A stretch of 64,000 bases of DNA from Solirubrobacter ginsenosidimutans (GCF_027587205.1 NZ_JAPDOD010000025.1:1-64000), one strand, 5' to 3'; positions 27,526-37,264 are shown, counted from the first letter of the stretch. Translations and numbers: made by a program. The notes: generated by a model not told the origin, from the letters alone.

Positions 27526-28832
27526 GGCTGCGGGCGCCAGGCGGCGCGTTGCATGGGCGCCGCGATGTACTCCGGCACCGCGCTCCATGCGGTCAGCGCG
27601 GGCCGGCCCGCCCCGCCTTGGCCCGCCGCCTCCAGCAGGCCGCTGTTGAAGTTGAGGTCGGCGTAGGTCGTGTATTGCGTGAGCATCCCGATGCCCGCGC
27701 CGGCACCCTTCGCATAGTGGTGGCGCGCGATGGCTTCCGCGAGCACCTGGCCCTGGTAGACCCGCTGCTCGTCGGCCGTCGCGTCACGCCCGCCGAGAGC
27801 AGGCCGGAAGCGCGTGATCATCGCGTTGATCCTGCAGCCGCCCTCGGTGGACCAGAGCTCAGGGCCGCCGTCGAGCCGGCGACCGGCCCACCCGCGCTCC
27901 GCCAGGACGCGCCGCAGATAGACGACGTGCTGCTGCTTGCGCTCGATGTCGGCATAGTTGTGGAACGACCAGATCCAGCGGTCATCGGCGACGAACCCGC
28001 GCTGGTCGAGCTGCCCCAGCAGCGACTCGACGAACGGGTCGGAGGAGGCGGCGTACGGGTTCCTGTGGGAGATCGTCGTGCTCCGCGGGACGTCGGCGGT
28101 GTCGCTGTCGGACGTCGACGGGGCGAGGAGCAGCGGGCCGGGATGTGCGCGCGCGATCGAGTCGACCGTGAGCATCATCTCCGCGACCGCGGGCGTGATC
28201 ACGAGATGCGTACCCGCCGTGCCCCATCTGGCGCCGAGCTCGTCGGTCTCGACCGGGCTGCGCTGCGGCCAGATCTGCAGGTTCGGCTCGTTGACCACCT
28301 CGAACGCGGCCAGCTGGTCGGCATAGCGTTCCCACAGCCACGCGACGAAGCGGCCCCACTGACTGTCCGGCCCGAAACCGTCGGACGGCATCCGGTACTT
28401 GAAGTCCTTCCATGTCTGATTCGGACGGTCGCCCGCGAGGAAGGCGAGGTATTGCGCATACCGGGCGTGCCGGTCCCACGGCTCGAAGTCGTAGTCGCTC
28501 GGCCCGGGCGGAATGCCCTCCGTCCCGTTCGCCCAGCGCGGATAGCGATACGGCAGCATGATCAGCTTCAGGCCGTCCGCGACCGCGGCGTCGACCTGCG
28601 CGTCGAGCGACGCGAGCGAGTCGGCGGCCTGAATCCCGAATCCCGGAGCCTCGCCGGCGACCCGCTGCAGCGACGGCCAGTCGGCCCAGAGCCGGAGGTG
28701 GCTTGTCGTGGCCCGCAACGCCGGCCACCAGGCCGCCTGCCGGAGGCTGCGGTAGTCGTTGGCGACCATCGGGACGGGGGTGATGACCGCCGTCGGGGCG
28801 ATGTCGATGCACTTGCGCAGATACGTGCTCAT
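27522..28832 (-). CDS. Glycoside hydrolase-like (beta/alpha)8 barrel protein
   Basis: The 436-residue product resembles clan GH-A hydrolases. FEVVNEPNLQIW contains the Asn-Glu-Pro acid/base motif at about residue 210, and ELWSTEGGC at about 340 carries a candidate nucleophile glutamate. LKLIMLPYRYPRWANG and WSFHNYAD are further barrel-strand signatures. The exact family (GH5, GH39 or other) and substrate cannot be assigned. No signal peptide follows the ATG at 28832, which lies only 4 bp after the Tat-signal gene, so export may depend on that partner or the enzyme is cytoplasmic. It overlaps the LuxR gene by 4 bp at the stops. Confidence 0.75.
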   Translation of the reverse strand: MSTYLRKCIDIAPTAVITPVPMVANDYRSLRQAAWWPALRATTSHLRLWADWPSLQRVAGEAPGFGIQAADSLASLDAQVDAAVADGLKLIMLPYRYPRWANGTEGIPPGPSDYDFEPWDRHARYAQYLAFLAGDRPNQTWKDFKYRMPSDGFGPDSQWGRFVAWLWERYADQLAAFEVVNEPNLQIWPQRSPVETDELGARWGTAGTHLVITPAVAEMMLTVDSIARAHPGPLLLAPSTSDSDTADVPRSTTISHRNPYAASSDPFVESLLGQLDQRGFVADDRWIWSFHNYADIERKQQHVVYLRRVLAERGWAGRRLDGGPELWSTEGGCRINAMITRFRPALGGRDATADEQRVYQGQVLAEAIARHHYAKGAGAGIGMLTQYTTYADLNFNSGLLEAAGQGGAGRPALTAWSAVPEYIAAPMQRAAWRPQP

Positions 28833-28836
28833 CAGC

Positions 28837-29256
28837 TCAGACCGTGAAGACGATGGTGTGGGTGTCCTCGGGCAGGTCGAACGCGAGCGCCGCGAGGGAG
28901 AGGGCATCGGGTTTGACGCGTCCGTCGAGATCCGCCAACGCCGCGTGGGCCTCGTGCGGAGGCAGCGACGACAGCGGTGCCAGGGCGTCGAGGACGGGAT
29001 CCGCGTAGCGGCGCACCGACTCATCGGTGACGTATGCGTCGGCGAAGCCCGCGACGAGGTGCTCGCGCTGCCCGAGCGCATAGGCCGGGTCGGCGTCGAT
29101 GGCGTCCAGCAGCGCGGCGTAGGTCGCGGCGCGGGCCGGCGTCAGCGCGACCGAGTCCGCGACGGCACCCCCGGGCAGCACGCCGAAACAGGCGAGCGCC
29201 ACGGACGCGCCGCCGGTGCGGATCAGCAGCTGCCGGCGGGTGAGGGAACCAGGCAC
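28837..29256 (-). CDS. Small Tat-exported protein of unknown function
   Basis: A 139-residue protein with a twin-arginine signal: SLTRRQLLIRTGG, then a hydrophobic core and VLPGGAVADSV. The mature part is helical and Ala/Asp-rich (AATYAALLDAIDADPAYALG ... FADAYVTDESVRRYADPVLDALAPL). It is faintly like small subunits of periplasmic dehydrogenases, but I do not assign it. The GTG at 29256 has a weak -10 (AACACT) 7 nt upstream. It is followed after 4 bp by the glycoside hydrolase gene and should be cotranscribed with it. Confidence 0.78.
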   Translation of the reverse strand: MPGSLTRRQLLIRTGGASVALACFGVLPGGAVADSVALTPARAATYAALLDAIDADPAYALGQREHLVAGFADAYVTDESVRRYADPVLDALAPLSSLPPHEAHAALADLDGRVKPDALSLAALAFDLPEDTHTIVFTV

Positions 29257-29399
29257 GCTGCGGAGTGTTCACGCGGCGAACACGATTCGCATCAGAGGTC
29301 GCCCCTGATCTTTGGCGGCAGCCCTTGCGGGGCGGCTCGGAGCGGGGTTACCGTGCGATCGCGGTCGCCGAGCGGCCGTCGAAGAGAAAGGACCGCGTC

Positions 29400-31187
29400 A
29401 TGCCAGCGTCACCGGCTCGGGCCCCGCGGGGCCTGGTCTGGCGGCTTGCCGCGGGCGTTTCCACGTCCGCGCTGGTCGCCCTCACGCTCACGCCTTCGGC
29501 ACCGGCCGCCGATCGCGAGCTGACCGTCAGCGCCGCGGCCACCGCGGCCTGGCAAGGGCGGGCCGCGCTCGCGTCGGCGCTGTTCGATCCCGCCACGCTG
29601 GCACCGTGCGGCGCGACCGACGCCGACGTGTGCGACACGACGCTCGTGCACGTGGACGGCTCCGGGACGCTCTCGCTGAGGACGGCGAGCGTCGACGCGG
29701 GCACGCCGGACGTCGATCTCTACGTCTATCGCAGCGACGCGTTCGGGGTGGCAGGGCAGCTCGCCGCGGTGTCCACCGGCGTGGGCGCCGACGAGACCGT
29801 CGATCTCCCGGCCGCGACTGGCAGCTACCTCGTGGCCGCGGTCTCCTTCGCCACCGGCGCGAGCGGGTTCGCGGGCACCGCGACGCTGGCGCCGCGCGCC
29901 GGCGTCGTGCCCGACGTCGACCGCCCGCGCGGGAGCCAGGAGAGCGTGGTGAGCGAGACGAACGCCGGTGCGGCGTCGCAGCCGGCGGTGGCGCTGCGGG
30001 GCGAGACGGTCGTCGCCGCCTACCGCGTGTTCGGCGATCCCGCGGTGTATTCCAGTCGCGTCGCCACCGCCGTGTCCTTCGATCGCGGCGAGCGCTGGCA
30101 GCGCCTCGGTGCGCTGTCGACGGGCGCGAATCCCTCGCTCGCGTTCTCCAGGCGCGACGCGCTCCTCGTCACTGACGAGGCAGCCGCGGTCGTGCTGCGC
30201 CGCTGGGCACGTCCCACCGCGCAGGACGCCGCGCGCGGCCGTACGTGGGCGCCGCCGGTCGCGCTCTCCGCGCCGCCGCCGGGCTCCGTCGACGAGCGAC
30301 CGGTGCTCGCCGCCACAGGCCGCCGCGTGATCGCGTGTTGGGTGCGGACGGCCGACCTCGGCGCCTACACCCGCCAAGCGGTGCTGTGCCGGCGCTCTGA
30401 CGACCGCGGCGTGACGTGGGACGAGGCGCAGCCGGTGACGCCCGCGACGGCCCCCGGCGTCCCCTACGGACCGTACGTCGGCGGCGTGGCGGTCGCGGCG
30501 CGCCGCGGCGTGTTCAGCGTCGCGTGGGTGGACACGCTCGCCGGGACGCTCGACGGCTCAGGCCTCGACGCGGCGTGGGTGGCGAGCGGTGCCCAACCGC
30601 CGGTGCGCGTGGCGCGTTTCAAGCCGCTCCCGGAGCACTTCCGCGGCGATGGGTTCCGCAACGTCGAGCTGCTCTCGCTCGCCAACGGGGGCTCCGGGCT
30701 CTACCTGGCCTACGCCGCCGACGTCGGCGGTCAGGCGGACATCCAGCTCGTGCGATCGTCCGCCGGCGACTGGGGCGAACCCGTCAGCGTCGGCGCCGAG
30801 CCGGGCGGCGCCGACCAGTTCCAGCCGAGCGTGGCGGTCGACGGACGTCGCGTCCACGTCTTCTTCCTCGATCGCCGGCTCGATCCGTCCGGCACGTTCG
30901 CCGACGAATGGCTGGCGTCCTCGGACGACGGCGGAGACACCTGGGAGCAGCGACGGTTGTCGCATGACTCGTGGGACCCCGCGATCGGCGCGCCGCGCTC
31001 GCCCACGGGCGACCTCCTCGGCGATCACCAGGCGCTGGCCGCGGACCGCTGCGGGCCGATCGTGCTCGCCGCGGACTCGCACCGGGCGAACTCGCCGCTG
31101 CGCGACCGCGATTTCGACAAGGGGCGGCGCGTCTCGCCGCTGCCCCAGCTGTTCGCGTGGGCGCTGGATGACCGGTGGTGTGCGTAG
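29400..31187 (+). CDS. Secreted sialidase-like (BNR-repeat) propeller protein
   Basis: A 595-residue protein with a signal peptide (basic MPASPARAPRGLVWRL, hydrophobic core, APAA cleavage region), a small beta domain (about residues 40-165), and a propeller with Asp-box-like stretches: SFDRGERWQRL, SDDRGVTWDEAQ and SSDDGGDTWEQRRL. These S/T-x-D-x-G-x-x-W boxes occur in sialidases and many unrelated exo-enzymes. Catalytic Arg triads cannot be judged here, so the activity is open. The ATG at 29400 is preferred for its AGAAAGGA ribosome-binding site and signal peptide. Confidence 0.78.
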   Translation: MPASPARAPRGLVWRLAAGVSTSALVALTLTPSAPAADRELTVSAAATAAWQGRAALASALFDPATLAPCGATDADVCDTTLVHVDGSGTLSLRTASVDAGTPDVDLYVYRSDAFGVAGQLAAVSTGVGADETVDLPAATGSYLVAAVSFATGASGFAGTATLAPRAGVVPDVDRPRGSQESVVSETNAGAASQPAVALRGETVVAAYRVFGDPAVYSSRVATAVSFDRGERWQRLGALSTGANPSLAFSRRDALLVTDEAAAVVLRRWARPTAQDAARGRTWAPPVALSAPPPGSVDERPVLAATGRRVIACWVRTADLGAYTRQAVLCRRSDDRGVTWDEAQPVTPATAPGVPYGPYVGGVAVAARRGVFSVAWVDTLAGTLDGSGLDAAWVASGAQPPVRVARFKPLPEHFRGDGFRNVELLSLANGGSGLYLAYAADVGGQADIQLVRSSAGDWGEPVSVGAEPGGADQFQPSVAVDGRRVHVFFLDRRLDPSGTFADEWLASSDDGGDTWEQRRLSHDSWDPAIGAPRSPTGDLLGDHQALAADRCGPIVLAADSHRANSPLRDRDFDKGRRVSPLPQLFAWALDDRWCA

Positions 31188-31190
31188 CGT
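31185..31190 (+). promoter_or_regulatory. Putative leaderless -10 of ligA
   Basis: TAGCGT, followed by exactly 7 nt and the GTG start. The TAG is also the stop of the preceding propeller gene. Confidence 0.5.
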
Positions 31191-31197
31191 TAGGGGC

Positions 31198-33186
31198 GTG
31201 AGCGCCAAGGACCGGATTCAAGACCTCGCCGACCAGATCACCGCACTGCGCGACTCCTACTACCGCGGCTCGCCCTCGGTGGCGGACGCCGAGTACGACG
31301 CGATCGAGGACGAGCTGCGCGCGCTGATCGACGCCAACCCGGAGCTCGCGCCCGATCCCAACCCGCTCGAGCAGGTCGGCGCGCCGTCGGTGCTGCACGC
31401 GCCGATCCGGCACTCGCGGCCGATGCTCTCGCTCGAGAAGGCGACCAAGCCCGAGCAGGTCGAGGCCTTCTTCGACCGCTTCCCCGGCCAGCCGGTGGTG
31501 GTGATGCCCAAGCTCGACGGGCTGTCGCTGGCGCTCGTCTACGAGGGCGGGCGGCTGGCGCGGGCGATCACCCGCGGGGACGGGACGACCGGCGACGACG
31601 TGACGATGCTCGTCCGCGCGCTCGCCGACGGCGTGCCGGAGCAGGTCGACGCTCCCGGACGGATCGAGGTGCGCGGCGAGGCCGTGATGCTGCGCTCGAC
31701 CTTCCTCAAGTACAACGAGGCGCACCCCGACAAGCCGCTGATCAACCCGCGCAACGCCGCCGCGGGCACCGTCCGGGCCAAGGACCCGGAGGCGGTCAAG
31801 GAGCGCCGGCTGCACTTCTTCGCCTTCGACCTCGACGCCTCCGAGGGCGCCCACGCGGACCTCGAAGCCGGCCTGAAGACGCTCGGCTTCGACGCCGCCG
31901 ACATGCGCCACACCGATGACGCCGCGGCGGCCCAGGAGGTCATCTCCACGATTGAGGCCGAACGCAACGAGCTCGACTACGACCTCGACGGCGCGGTGCT
32001 CCGGCTCGCCGACCGAGGCGCCTTCGCCGCCGCCGGCACCCGCGCGAACTCGCCCCGCGGCGCGCTCGCGTTCAAGTTCGCCGCGGAGGAGAAGACGACC
32101 GTGCTGGCCGACGTCGTCTGGGACGTCGGCAAGACGGGGAAGATCGCGCCGGTGGCGTGGCTCGAGCCGGTCTTCGTGGGCGGGACCACGGTCACGCGCG
32201 CGACGCTCGCCAACCAGGAGGTCATCCGCGCCCGCGGCATCAAGATCGGCGACACCGTGCTGGTGCGCCGCGCCGGCGACGTGATCCCGTTCGTCGCGGG
32301 CGTGCTCGACGCGTCCAAGCGCACCGGGGAGGAGCGGGAGATCGTCCCGCCGAGCGAGTGCCCGTCGTGCGGTCAGCCGCTGACCGAGCAGGGCAACAGC
32401 CGCGAGCTGTTCTGCACCAACGTCGCCTGCCCCGCCCAGACGGTGCGGCGGCTGATCCACTGGGCCAGCCGCGCAGCCGCCGACATCGAGGCCGTCGGCC
32501 CCGTCTGGATCGAGCGGCTGGCGGAGTCGGGGGACCTGGAGCGTCCGTCGGACTTCTACGACCTGACCAAGGAGCGCCTGCTCGAGTTCGAGCGCATCGG
32601 CGAGGTCTCGGCCGAGCGCATGGTCGAGTCGATCGAGGCGTCCAAGAACGTCGGGCTGCGGCGGGCGCTGATCGGGCTGGCGATCCCGATGGCCAGCGAA
32701 GGCACGGCCGCGCGCCTGTGCCGCTCCGGTTTCAACTCGCTGGAGGACGTCGCCGACGCGGGCGAGGAGAAGCTCGTCGCCGTCGAGGACATCGGGCCGA
32801 AGGTCGCCGCCTCGCTGACCGAGCACCTCACCCGCCTGCGGCCCGAGCTGGAGCGCCTGCGCGAGCGCGGCGTGTCGCTCGACGTGCGCGACGAGGACCT
32901 CCCGCCGGTCGTCGCCACCGACGCGCCGCTGGCCGGCAAGACCGTGGTCATCACCGGCTCGATCAGCGACCCGCGCTCCGGCGAGAAGGTCCCGCGCCCC
33001 ACGTTCACGCGCCTCGTCGAGAAGGCCGGCGCGACCAGCGCGTCCTCGGTCTCGGCCAGCACCGACATGCTGATCACCGGCGCCGACGTCGGCGCGAGCA
33101 AACTGACCAAGGCGGAGAAGTTCGAGGTCGAGGTGGTCGATCAGGCCGTGATCTGGGAGCAGCTGATCGCCGCCGGGGTCGCGTAG
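31198..33186 (+). CDS. ligA: NAD-dependent DNA ligase
   Basis: Seals nicks during replication and repair. It has the adenylation domain with catalytic lysine in MPKLDGLS (Lys105), TRGDGTTGDDVT, RGEAVM and NPRNAAAGTVR; the OB fold (LAFKFAAEEKTT ... VTRATLAN); a Cys4 zinc finger (CPSCGQPL ... CTNVACPA); helix-hairpin-helix repeats; and a C-terminal BRCT domain (AGKTVVITGSI). The GTG start is set by a TAGCGT element 7 nt upstream. The 662-residue length is normal. A few motif positions differ from the consensus (SRPMLSLEKAT, KLDGLSLAL), so it could be a second, divergent LigA paralogue. Confidence 0.93.
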   Translation: MSAKDRIQDLADQITALRDSYYRGSPSVADAEYDAIEDELRALIDANPELAPDPNPLEQVGAPSVLHAPIRHSRPMLSLEKATKPEQVEAFFDRFPGQPVVVMPKLDGLSLALVYEGGRLARAITRGDGTTGDDVTMLVRALADGVPEQVDAPGRIEVRGEAVMLRSTFLKYNEAHPDKPLINPRNAAAGTVRAKDPEAVKERRLHFFAFDLDASEGAHADLEAGLKTLGFDAADMRHTDDAAAAQEVISTIEAERNELDYDLDGAVLRLADRGAFAAAGTRANSPRGALAFKFAAEEKTTVLADVVWDVGKTGKIAPVAWLEPVFVGGTTVTRATLANQEVIRARGIKIGDTVLVRRAGDVIPFVAGVLDASKRTGEEREIVPPSECPSCGQPLTEQGNSRELFCTNVACPAQTVRRLIHWASRAAADIEAVGPVWIERLAESGDLERPSDFYDLTKERLLEFERIGEVSAERMVESIEASKNVGLRRALIGLAIPMASEGTAARLCRSGFNSLEDVADAGEEKLVAVEDIGPKVAASLTEHLTRLRPELERLRERGVSLDVRDEDLPPVVATDAPLAGKTVVITGSISDPRSGEKVPRPTFTRLVEKAGATSASSVSASTDMLITGADVGASKLTKAEKFEVEVVDQAVIWEQLIAAGVA

Positions 33187-33189
33187 AGT
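33184..33189 (+). promoter_or_regulatory. Putative leaderless -10 of the response regulator gene
   Basis: TAGAGT, then 7 nt, then ATG at 33197. The TAG doubles as the ligA stop. Confidence 0.5.
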
Positions 33190-33196
33190 CGGCCGC

Positions 33197-33850
33197 ATGC
33201 GCGTCGTGATCGCCGATGACAACCTGCTGATGCGCGAAGGCATCGCGTCGCTGCTACGGCGCGCGGACATCGAGGTCGTGGGGGAGGCGGGCGACGCCGA
33301 GGAGCTGCTCACGGTGGTGGACGAGCACGTGCCCGAGGTGGCGATCGTCGACGTCCGGATGCCGCCCACCCACACCGACGAGGGCCTGCGCGCGGCCAAC
33401 GAGATCCGCGAGCGCCACCCGCGGATGGGGATCGTGATCCTCTCGCAGTCCGTCGAGGCGGGCACCGCGCTGAAGATCCTCGCCGAGCGCCCCGAGGGCC
33501 TCGGCTACCTCCTCAAGGACCGGGTGACGGACCTCGAGGACTTCGCGTCGACCCTGCGCCGGGTGGCCGAGGGCGGGTGTGCGCTGGATCCGCGGGTCGT
33601 CACGCAGCTGCTCGGCGCGCGCACCGACACCGGCCCGCTGGCCGCGCTGACCGACCGCGAGCGCGAGGTGCTCGCGCTCGTCGCCGAGGGCCGCTCGAAC
33701 AAGGGCGTGGGGGAGTCGCTCGGCGTCAGCGAGCGCGCCGTGCAGAAGCACGTGACGTCGATCTTCGACAAGCTCGGGCTGCCGGCGGGCGAGAGCGACA
33801 ACCGCCGGATCCTCGCGGTGCTGACGTACCTGCGGCCTAAACCGGCCTAA
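33197..33850 (+). CDS. NarL/LuxR-type response regulator, orphan
   Basis: A 217-residue two-domain regulator. The receiver has the acidic pair in IADDN, the phospho-acceptor in VAIVDVRMPP (Asp52) and the conserved lysine in YLLKDRV. The output domain is a LuxR HTH (LTDREREVLALVAEGRSNKGVGESLGVSERAVQKHVTSIFDKLGL). No histidine kinase is adjacent, so its sensor is elsewhere. It lies just upstream of the ABC exporter genes on the same strand (104-bp gap), which makes them a candidate target. A short hairpin (CCGGC-CTAA-GCCGG) spans its stop codon. Confidence 0.93.
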   Translation: MRVVIADDNLLMREGIASLLRRADIEVVGEAGDAEELLTVVDEHVPEVAIVDVRMPPTHTDEGLRAANEIRERHPRMGIVILSQSVEAGTALKILAERPEGLGYLLKDRVTDLEDFASTLRRVAEGGCALDPRVVTQLLGARTDTGPLAALTDREREVLALVAEGRSNKGVGESLGVSERAVQKHVTSIFDKLGLPAGESDNRRILAVLTYLRPKPA

Positions 33851-33954
33851 GCCGGGGGCGTTTCAGGAACCCCTGGACGCCAGCGAGCACCCTCACCGCG
33901 CGACGGGCTGGATGAGACCTTCACCTGGTCACCCGAACCAGGAGAGAACTCCCC

Positions 33955-34704
33955 ATGACCGCCATCATCGCTCCCCCCGAAGCCGTCGTCAGCGCCCGCG
34001 ACCTCGTCCGCCGCTACGGCGACGGCGACACCGCCGTGCACGCCCTGCGCGGCGTGTCCGTCGACATCGCGCGCGGCCGCCTGACCGCCGTCATGGGTCC
34101 GTCGGGCTCCGGCAAGTCGACGCTCATGCACATCCTCGCCGGCCTCGACTCGCCCACCAGCGGCGAGGTCTCGGTCGCCGGCGTGGACATCGGCGGTCTC
34201 GACGACACCGCGCTCACGCAGTTGCGACGCGACCACATCGGCTTCATCTTCCAGTTCTTCAACCTGCTCCCGATGCTCACCGCGGAGGAGAACATCGTGC
34301 TGCCGCTCAAGCTGGCGGGCTCCAAGCCCGACGCGGCGTGGGTGCAGCGGGTGGTCGACAGCGTCGGTCTCACCGCCCGCCTGAACCATCGCCCGAGCGA
34401 GCTCTCCGGCGGCCAGCAGCAGCGCGTCGCCGTGGCCCGCGCCCTCGTCTCGCGGCCGAGCGTGATGTTCGCCGACGAACCGACCGGCAACCTCGATTCC
34501 CGCACCAGCGGCGAGATCCTCGCCCTCCTGCGCGATGCCGTCGACATGCTCGGCCAGACGACCGTCATGGTCACCCATGACGCGCACGCCGCGGCGATCG
34601 CCGATCGCGTGCTGTTCCTCGCCGACGGCGACATCGTGCGCGACCTCGGCCCGTCCTCGGCCCACGAGATCCTCGCGACGCTGGAAGAGGTCAGCGGACG
34701 ATGA
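33955..34704 (+). CDS. ABC transporter ATP-binding protein (MacB/LolD type)
   Basis: A 249-residue ATPase with Walker A GPSGSGKST, Q-loop FQFFNLLPMLTAEEN (typical of the MacB/LolD class), signature LSGGQQQRVAVARAL, Walker B VMFADEPTGNLD and the switch histidine in VTHD. It pairs with the FtsX-type permease that starts in its stop codon (ATGA). The class uses mechanotransmission rather than classical transport, so it may export or release lipoproteins, peptides or antibiotics. Confidence 0.95.
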   Translation: MTAIIAPPEAVVSARDLVRRYGDGDTAVHALRGVSVDIARGRLTAVMGPSGSGKSTLMHILAGLDSPTSGEVSVAGVDIGGLDDTALTQLRRDHIGFIFQFFNLLPMLTAEENIVLPLKLAGSKPDAAWVQRVVDSVGLTARLNHRPSELSGGQQQRVAVARALVSRPSVMFADEPTGNLDSRTSGEILALLRDAVDMLGQTTVMVTHDAHAAAIADRVLFLADGDIVRDLGPSSAHEILATLEEVSGR

Positions 34705-37217
34705 TCGCCGTCGCCCTCAAGGGTCTGGCGGGCCGCAAGGTCCGCGCGCTGCTCACGGCGCTCGCCGTGGTCATCGGCATCTCGATGGTCAGCGGCACCT
34801 ACATCCTCACCGACACGATGCAGAAGTCCTTCGACGGACTCTTCACTGCCACCTACGACAAGACCGACGCCGTCATCTCGACCAAGGAGATCGTCAAGGA
34901 CTCCACCTCTGGACACGTCACGATCCCCGCCGCCCTCCTGGGCAAGGTGCGCGACCTGCCCGAGGTCAAGGCCGCGTCCGGCAGCGTGACTCCGGACGAG
35001 ACCGACGCGGCCGACATCATCGGCGGCAACGGCAAGAAGGTCGCCCGTGAAAGCGTGGGTGGCAGCGTCGACCTCGACCACCCCGAGTTCAGCCCGCTGC
35101 GGCTGAAGTCCGGCAAGTGGGCGCAGGGCCCGGACCAGGTCGTCGTCGACGCCGGGACGGTCTCCAAGCAGCACTACAAGCTCGGCGATCCGATCACCGT
35201 GTCGTCGTTCGGCGTCAAGCACACCTACCGGCTGACCGGCGTCGTGTCCTACGGCGACGTCGACTCGCTCGGCTTCGCCAGCATCGCCGCCTGGGACCTG
35301 GAGACCGCCCAGAAGGTGCTGCGGCGCGAAGACGGCTTCGACTCGATCTCGCTCGCGGCCGCCAAGGGCGTCACCGCGGCTGAGCTCGTGCGCGCCGTCA
35401 AGCCGCTCGTCCCCGCGACCCTGGAGGTCAAGGACTCGGAGAAGCAGGCGGCCGACGACGCCGACGAGCTCAACAGCTCGATGTCGATCCTGAAGTACTT
35501 CCTGCTCGGCTTCGGCGCGCTGTCGCTGCTCGTGGGCGCGTTCGTGATCTTCAACACCCTCTCGATCACGGTCGCCCAGCGGACGCGTGAGTTCGCCACG
35601 CTGCGCACGCTCGGCGGGTCGCGCAAGCAGGTCATGCGCTCGGTGATCGCCGAGGGCTTCGTCATCGGCCTGCTGGCCTCGGTGCTCGGCCTGCTGGCCG
35701 GGATCGGGCTCGCCAAGGGCCTGGTCGCGCTGTTCGCCGCGCTGGGCGTCGAGTTGCCCGAAGCGGCGACGGTCATCGCTCCGCGCACGATCATCCTCTC
35801 GATCGTGCTCGGCACGGTGGTCACCGTCGTGGCCAGCATCCTGCCGGCGCGGCGGGCGACCCGCGTGCCGCCGATCGCGGCGGTCCGCGAGGGAGCGACG
35901 CTCCCGCAGTCGAAGTTCGCCCCGCACGCGTTCAAGGCGGGTCTCGGCGTCGTCGCCCTGGCCACCGCCGCGGTGGCGGGCGGTCTGTTCGGCGGGTTGA
36001 GCGTGGGTGCCGGTGCGGGCCTGCTGGGCGGCGGCGTGCTGCTGCTGTTCGCCGGCATGGCGCTGCTCGCGCCGCGGCTCGTGGTCCCGCTGGCGCGATT
36101 CGTCGGTGGCCCGGCGCGTGCCCGCGGCGCCGCGGGTGAACTCGCCGGCGCCAACGCGGTCCGCAACCCGGGGCGCACCGCCTCGACCGCGGCCGCGCTG
36201 ATGATCGGCATCACGCTCGTCACGCTCGTGGCGACGGTGGGCGGGAGCTTCGGCAAGTCCACCACGGCGGCGATCAAGGACGAGGTCCACGCGGACTACG
36301 TGCTCGACACGCCCGAGGGGCTGCCGTTCCGCGCCGACGGGGCGGACAAGGTCGCCGCCGTGGCGGGTGTGACGGGTGCGTCGCATGTGCGCTCCGACCG
36401 CGCTCTGGTGAACGGCAAGGAACGCACCGTGACGGGCGTCGACCCGGCGACGATCGGGCGCTTCTACCGCTTCAAGTGGCAGGCGGGGTCGCTCGCCAAG
36501 CTCGGCGACGACGGCGCGATCGTGTCGAACGGCTACGCGGACGAGCAGCACCTCGTGCTCGGCAAGTCGCTGGCGCTGACGCTGCCGACGGGCGAGAAGC
36601 GCACCCTCGTGGTGCGCGGCATCCACAAGGCGAAGACCGAGCTCATCGGCGACGTCACCATGACCGTCGCGGCGTTCGACAGCGGCTTCACGACGCCGAA
36701 GAACAGCCTCACGTTCCTGGCCGCGCCGAAGAGCGCCGGCGGCGCGATCAAGCGCGCGACCGCGGACATCGGCGGAGCGAAGTTCCACGTCGGTAGCGCG
36801 TTCGCCAAGGACTCGGCGGCGGGGATGGCCAGCATGCTGGCGATGCTCTACGTGCTGCTCGGCTTCTCGGTGCTCGTCAGCCTGTTCGGGATGGTCAACA
36901 CGCTCGTGTTGTCCGTCTTCGAACGCACCCGCGAGATCGGGATGCTGCGGGCCATCGGCATGTCGCCGAAGCAGGCCCGCCGCATGATCCGCCACGAGAG
37001 CATCATCACCGCGCTGATCGGCGCGGCGCTCGGCCTCGGCCTCGGCACGGCTCTCGCCGCCCTGGTGATGTTCAAGTGGCACCTCGCGTTCGCGATCCCG
37101 TTCACGTCGCTGATCGGCTTCACGCTGGTCGCGGTGCTCGCGGGTGTCGCGGCCGCCGTCATGCCCGCCCGCCGGGCCTCGCGGCTGAATGTGTTGACCG
37201 CACTGCAGTACGAGTAA
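34701..37217 (+). CDS. ABC transporter permease with two FtsX domains
   Basis: An 838-residue membrane protein: an N-terminal span (about residues 15-35), an extracytoplasmic MacB-like domain, a first FtsX domain with three spans (about 260-400, FNTLSITVAQRTREFATLRTLGGSRKQV), a central pair of spans, a second extracytoplasmic domain and a second FtsX domain (about 705-838, VNTLVLSVFERTREIGMLRAIGMSPKQAR). The two halves are duplications, typical of actinobacterial YknZ/LolE-like exporters. The ATG overlaps the ATPase stop. Substrate unknown; the secreted Ser-rich protein encoded next could be a client (inference). Confidence 0.93.
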   Translation: MIAVALKGLAGRKVRALLTALAVVIGISMVSGTYILTDTMQKSFDGLFTATYDKTDAVISTKEIVKDSTSGHVTIPAALLGKVRDLPEVKAASGSVTPDETDAADIIGGNGKKVARESVGGSVDLDHPEFSPLRLKSGKWAQGPDQVVVDAGTVSKQHYKLGDPITVSSFGVKHTYRLTGVVSYGDVDSLGFASIAAWDLETAQKVLRREDGFDSISLAAAKGVTAAELVRAVKPLVPATLEVKDSEKQAADDADELNSSMSILKYFLLGFGALSLLVGAFVIFNTLSITVAQRTREFATLRTLGGSRKQVMRSVIAEGFVIGLLASVLGLLAGIGLAKGLVALFAALGVELPEAATVIAPRTIILSIVLGTVVTVVASILPARRATRVPPIAAVREGATLPQSKFAPHAFKAGLGVVALATAAVAGGLFGGLSVGAGAGLLGGGVLLLFAGMALLAPRLVVPLARFVGGPARARGAAGELAGANAVRNPGRTASTAAALMIGITLVTLVATVGGSFGKSTTAAIKDEVHADYVLDTPEGLPFRADGADKVAAVAGVTGASHVRSDRALVNGKERTVTGVDPATIGRFYRFKWQAGSLAKLGDDGAIVSNGYADEQHLVLGKSLALTLPTGEKRTLVVRGIHKAKTELIGDVTMTVAAFDSGFTTPKNSLTFLAAPKSAGGAIKRATADIGGAKFHVGSAFAKDSAAGMASMLAMLYVLLGFSVLVSLFGMVNTLVLSVFERTREIGMLRAIGMSPKQARRMIRHESIITALIGAALGLGLGTALAALVMFKWHLAFAIPFTSLIGFTLVAVLAGVAAAVMPARRASRLNVLTALQYE

Positions 37218-37234
37218 GCGCACGGCCCGTTTCG

Positions 37235-37264
37235 CGGGGTTCAGAGCGGGCACTCTGAACCCCG
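37235..37264 (+). terminator. Perfect 12-bp hairpin after the ABC permease gene
   Basis: CGGGGTTCAGAG/CTCTGAACCCCG with a 6-nt loop, 17 bases after the permease stop and 45 bases before the next start. There is no U-run. It probably limits read-through into the secreted-protein gene. Confidence 0.65.
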
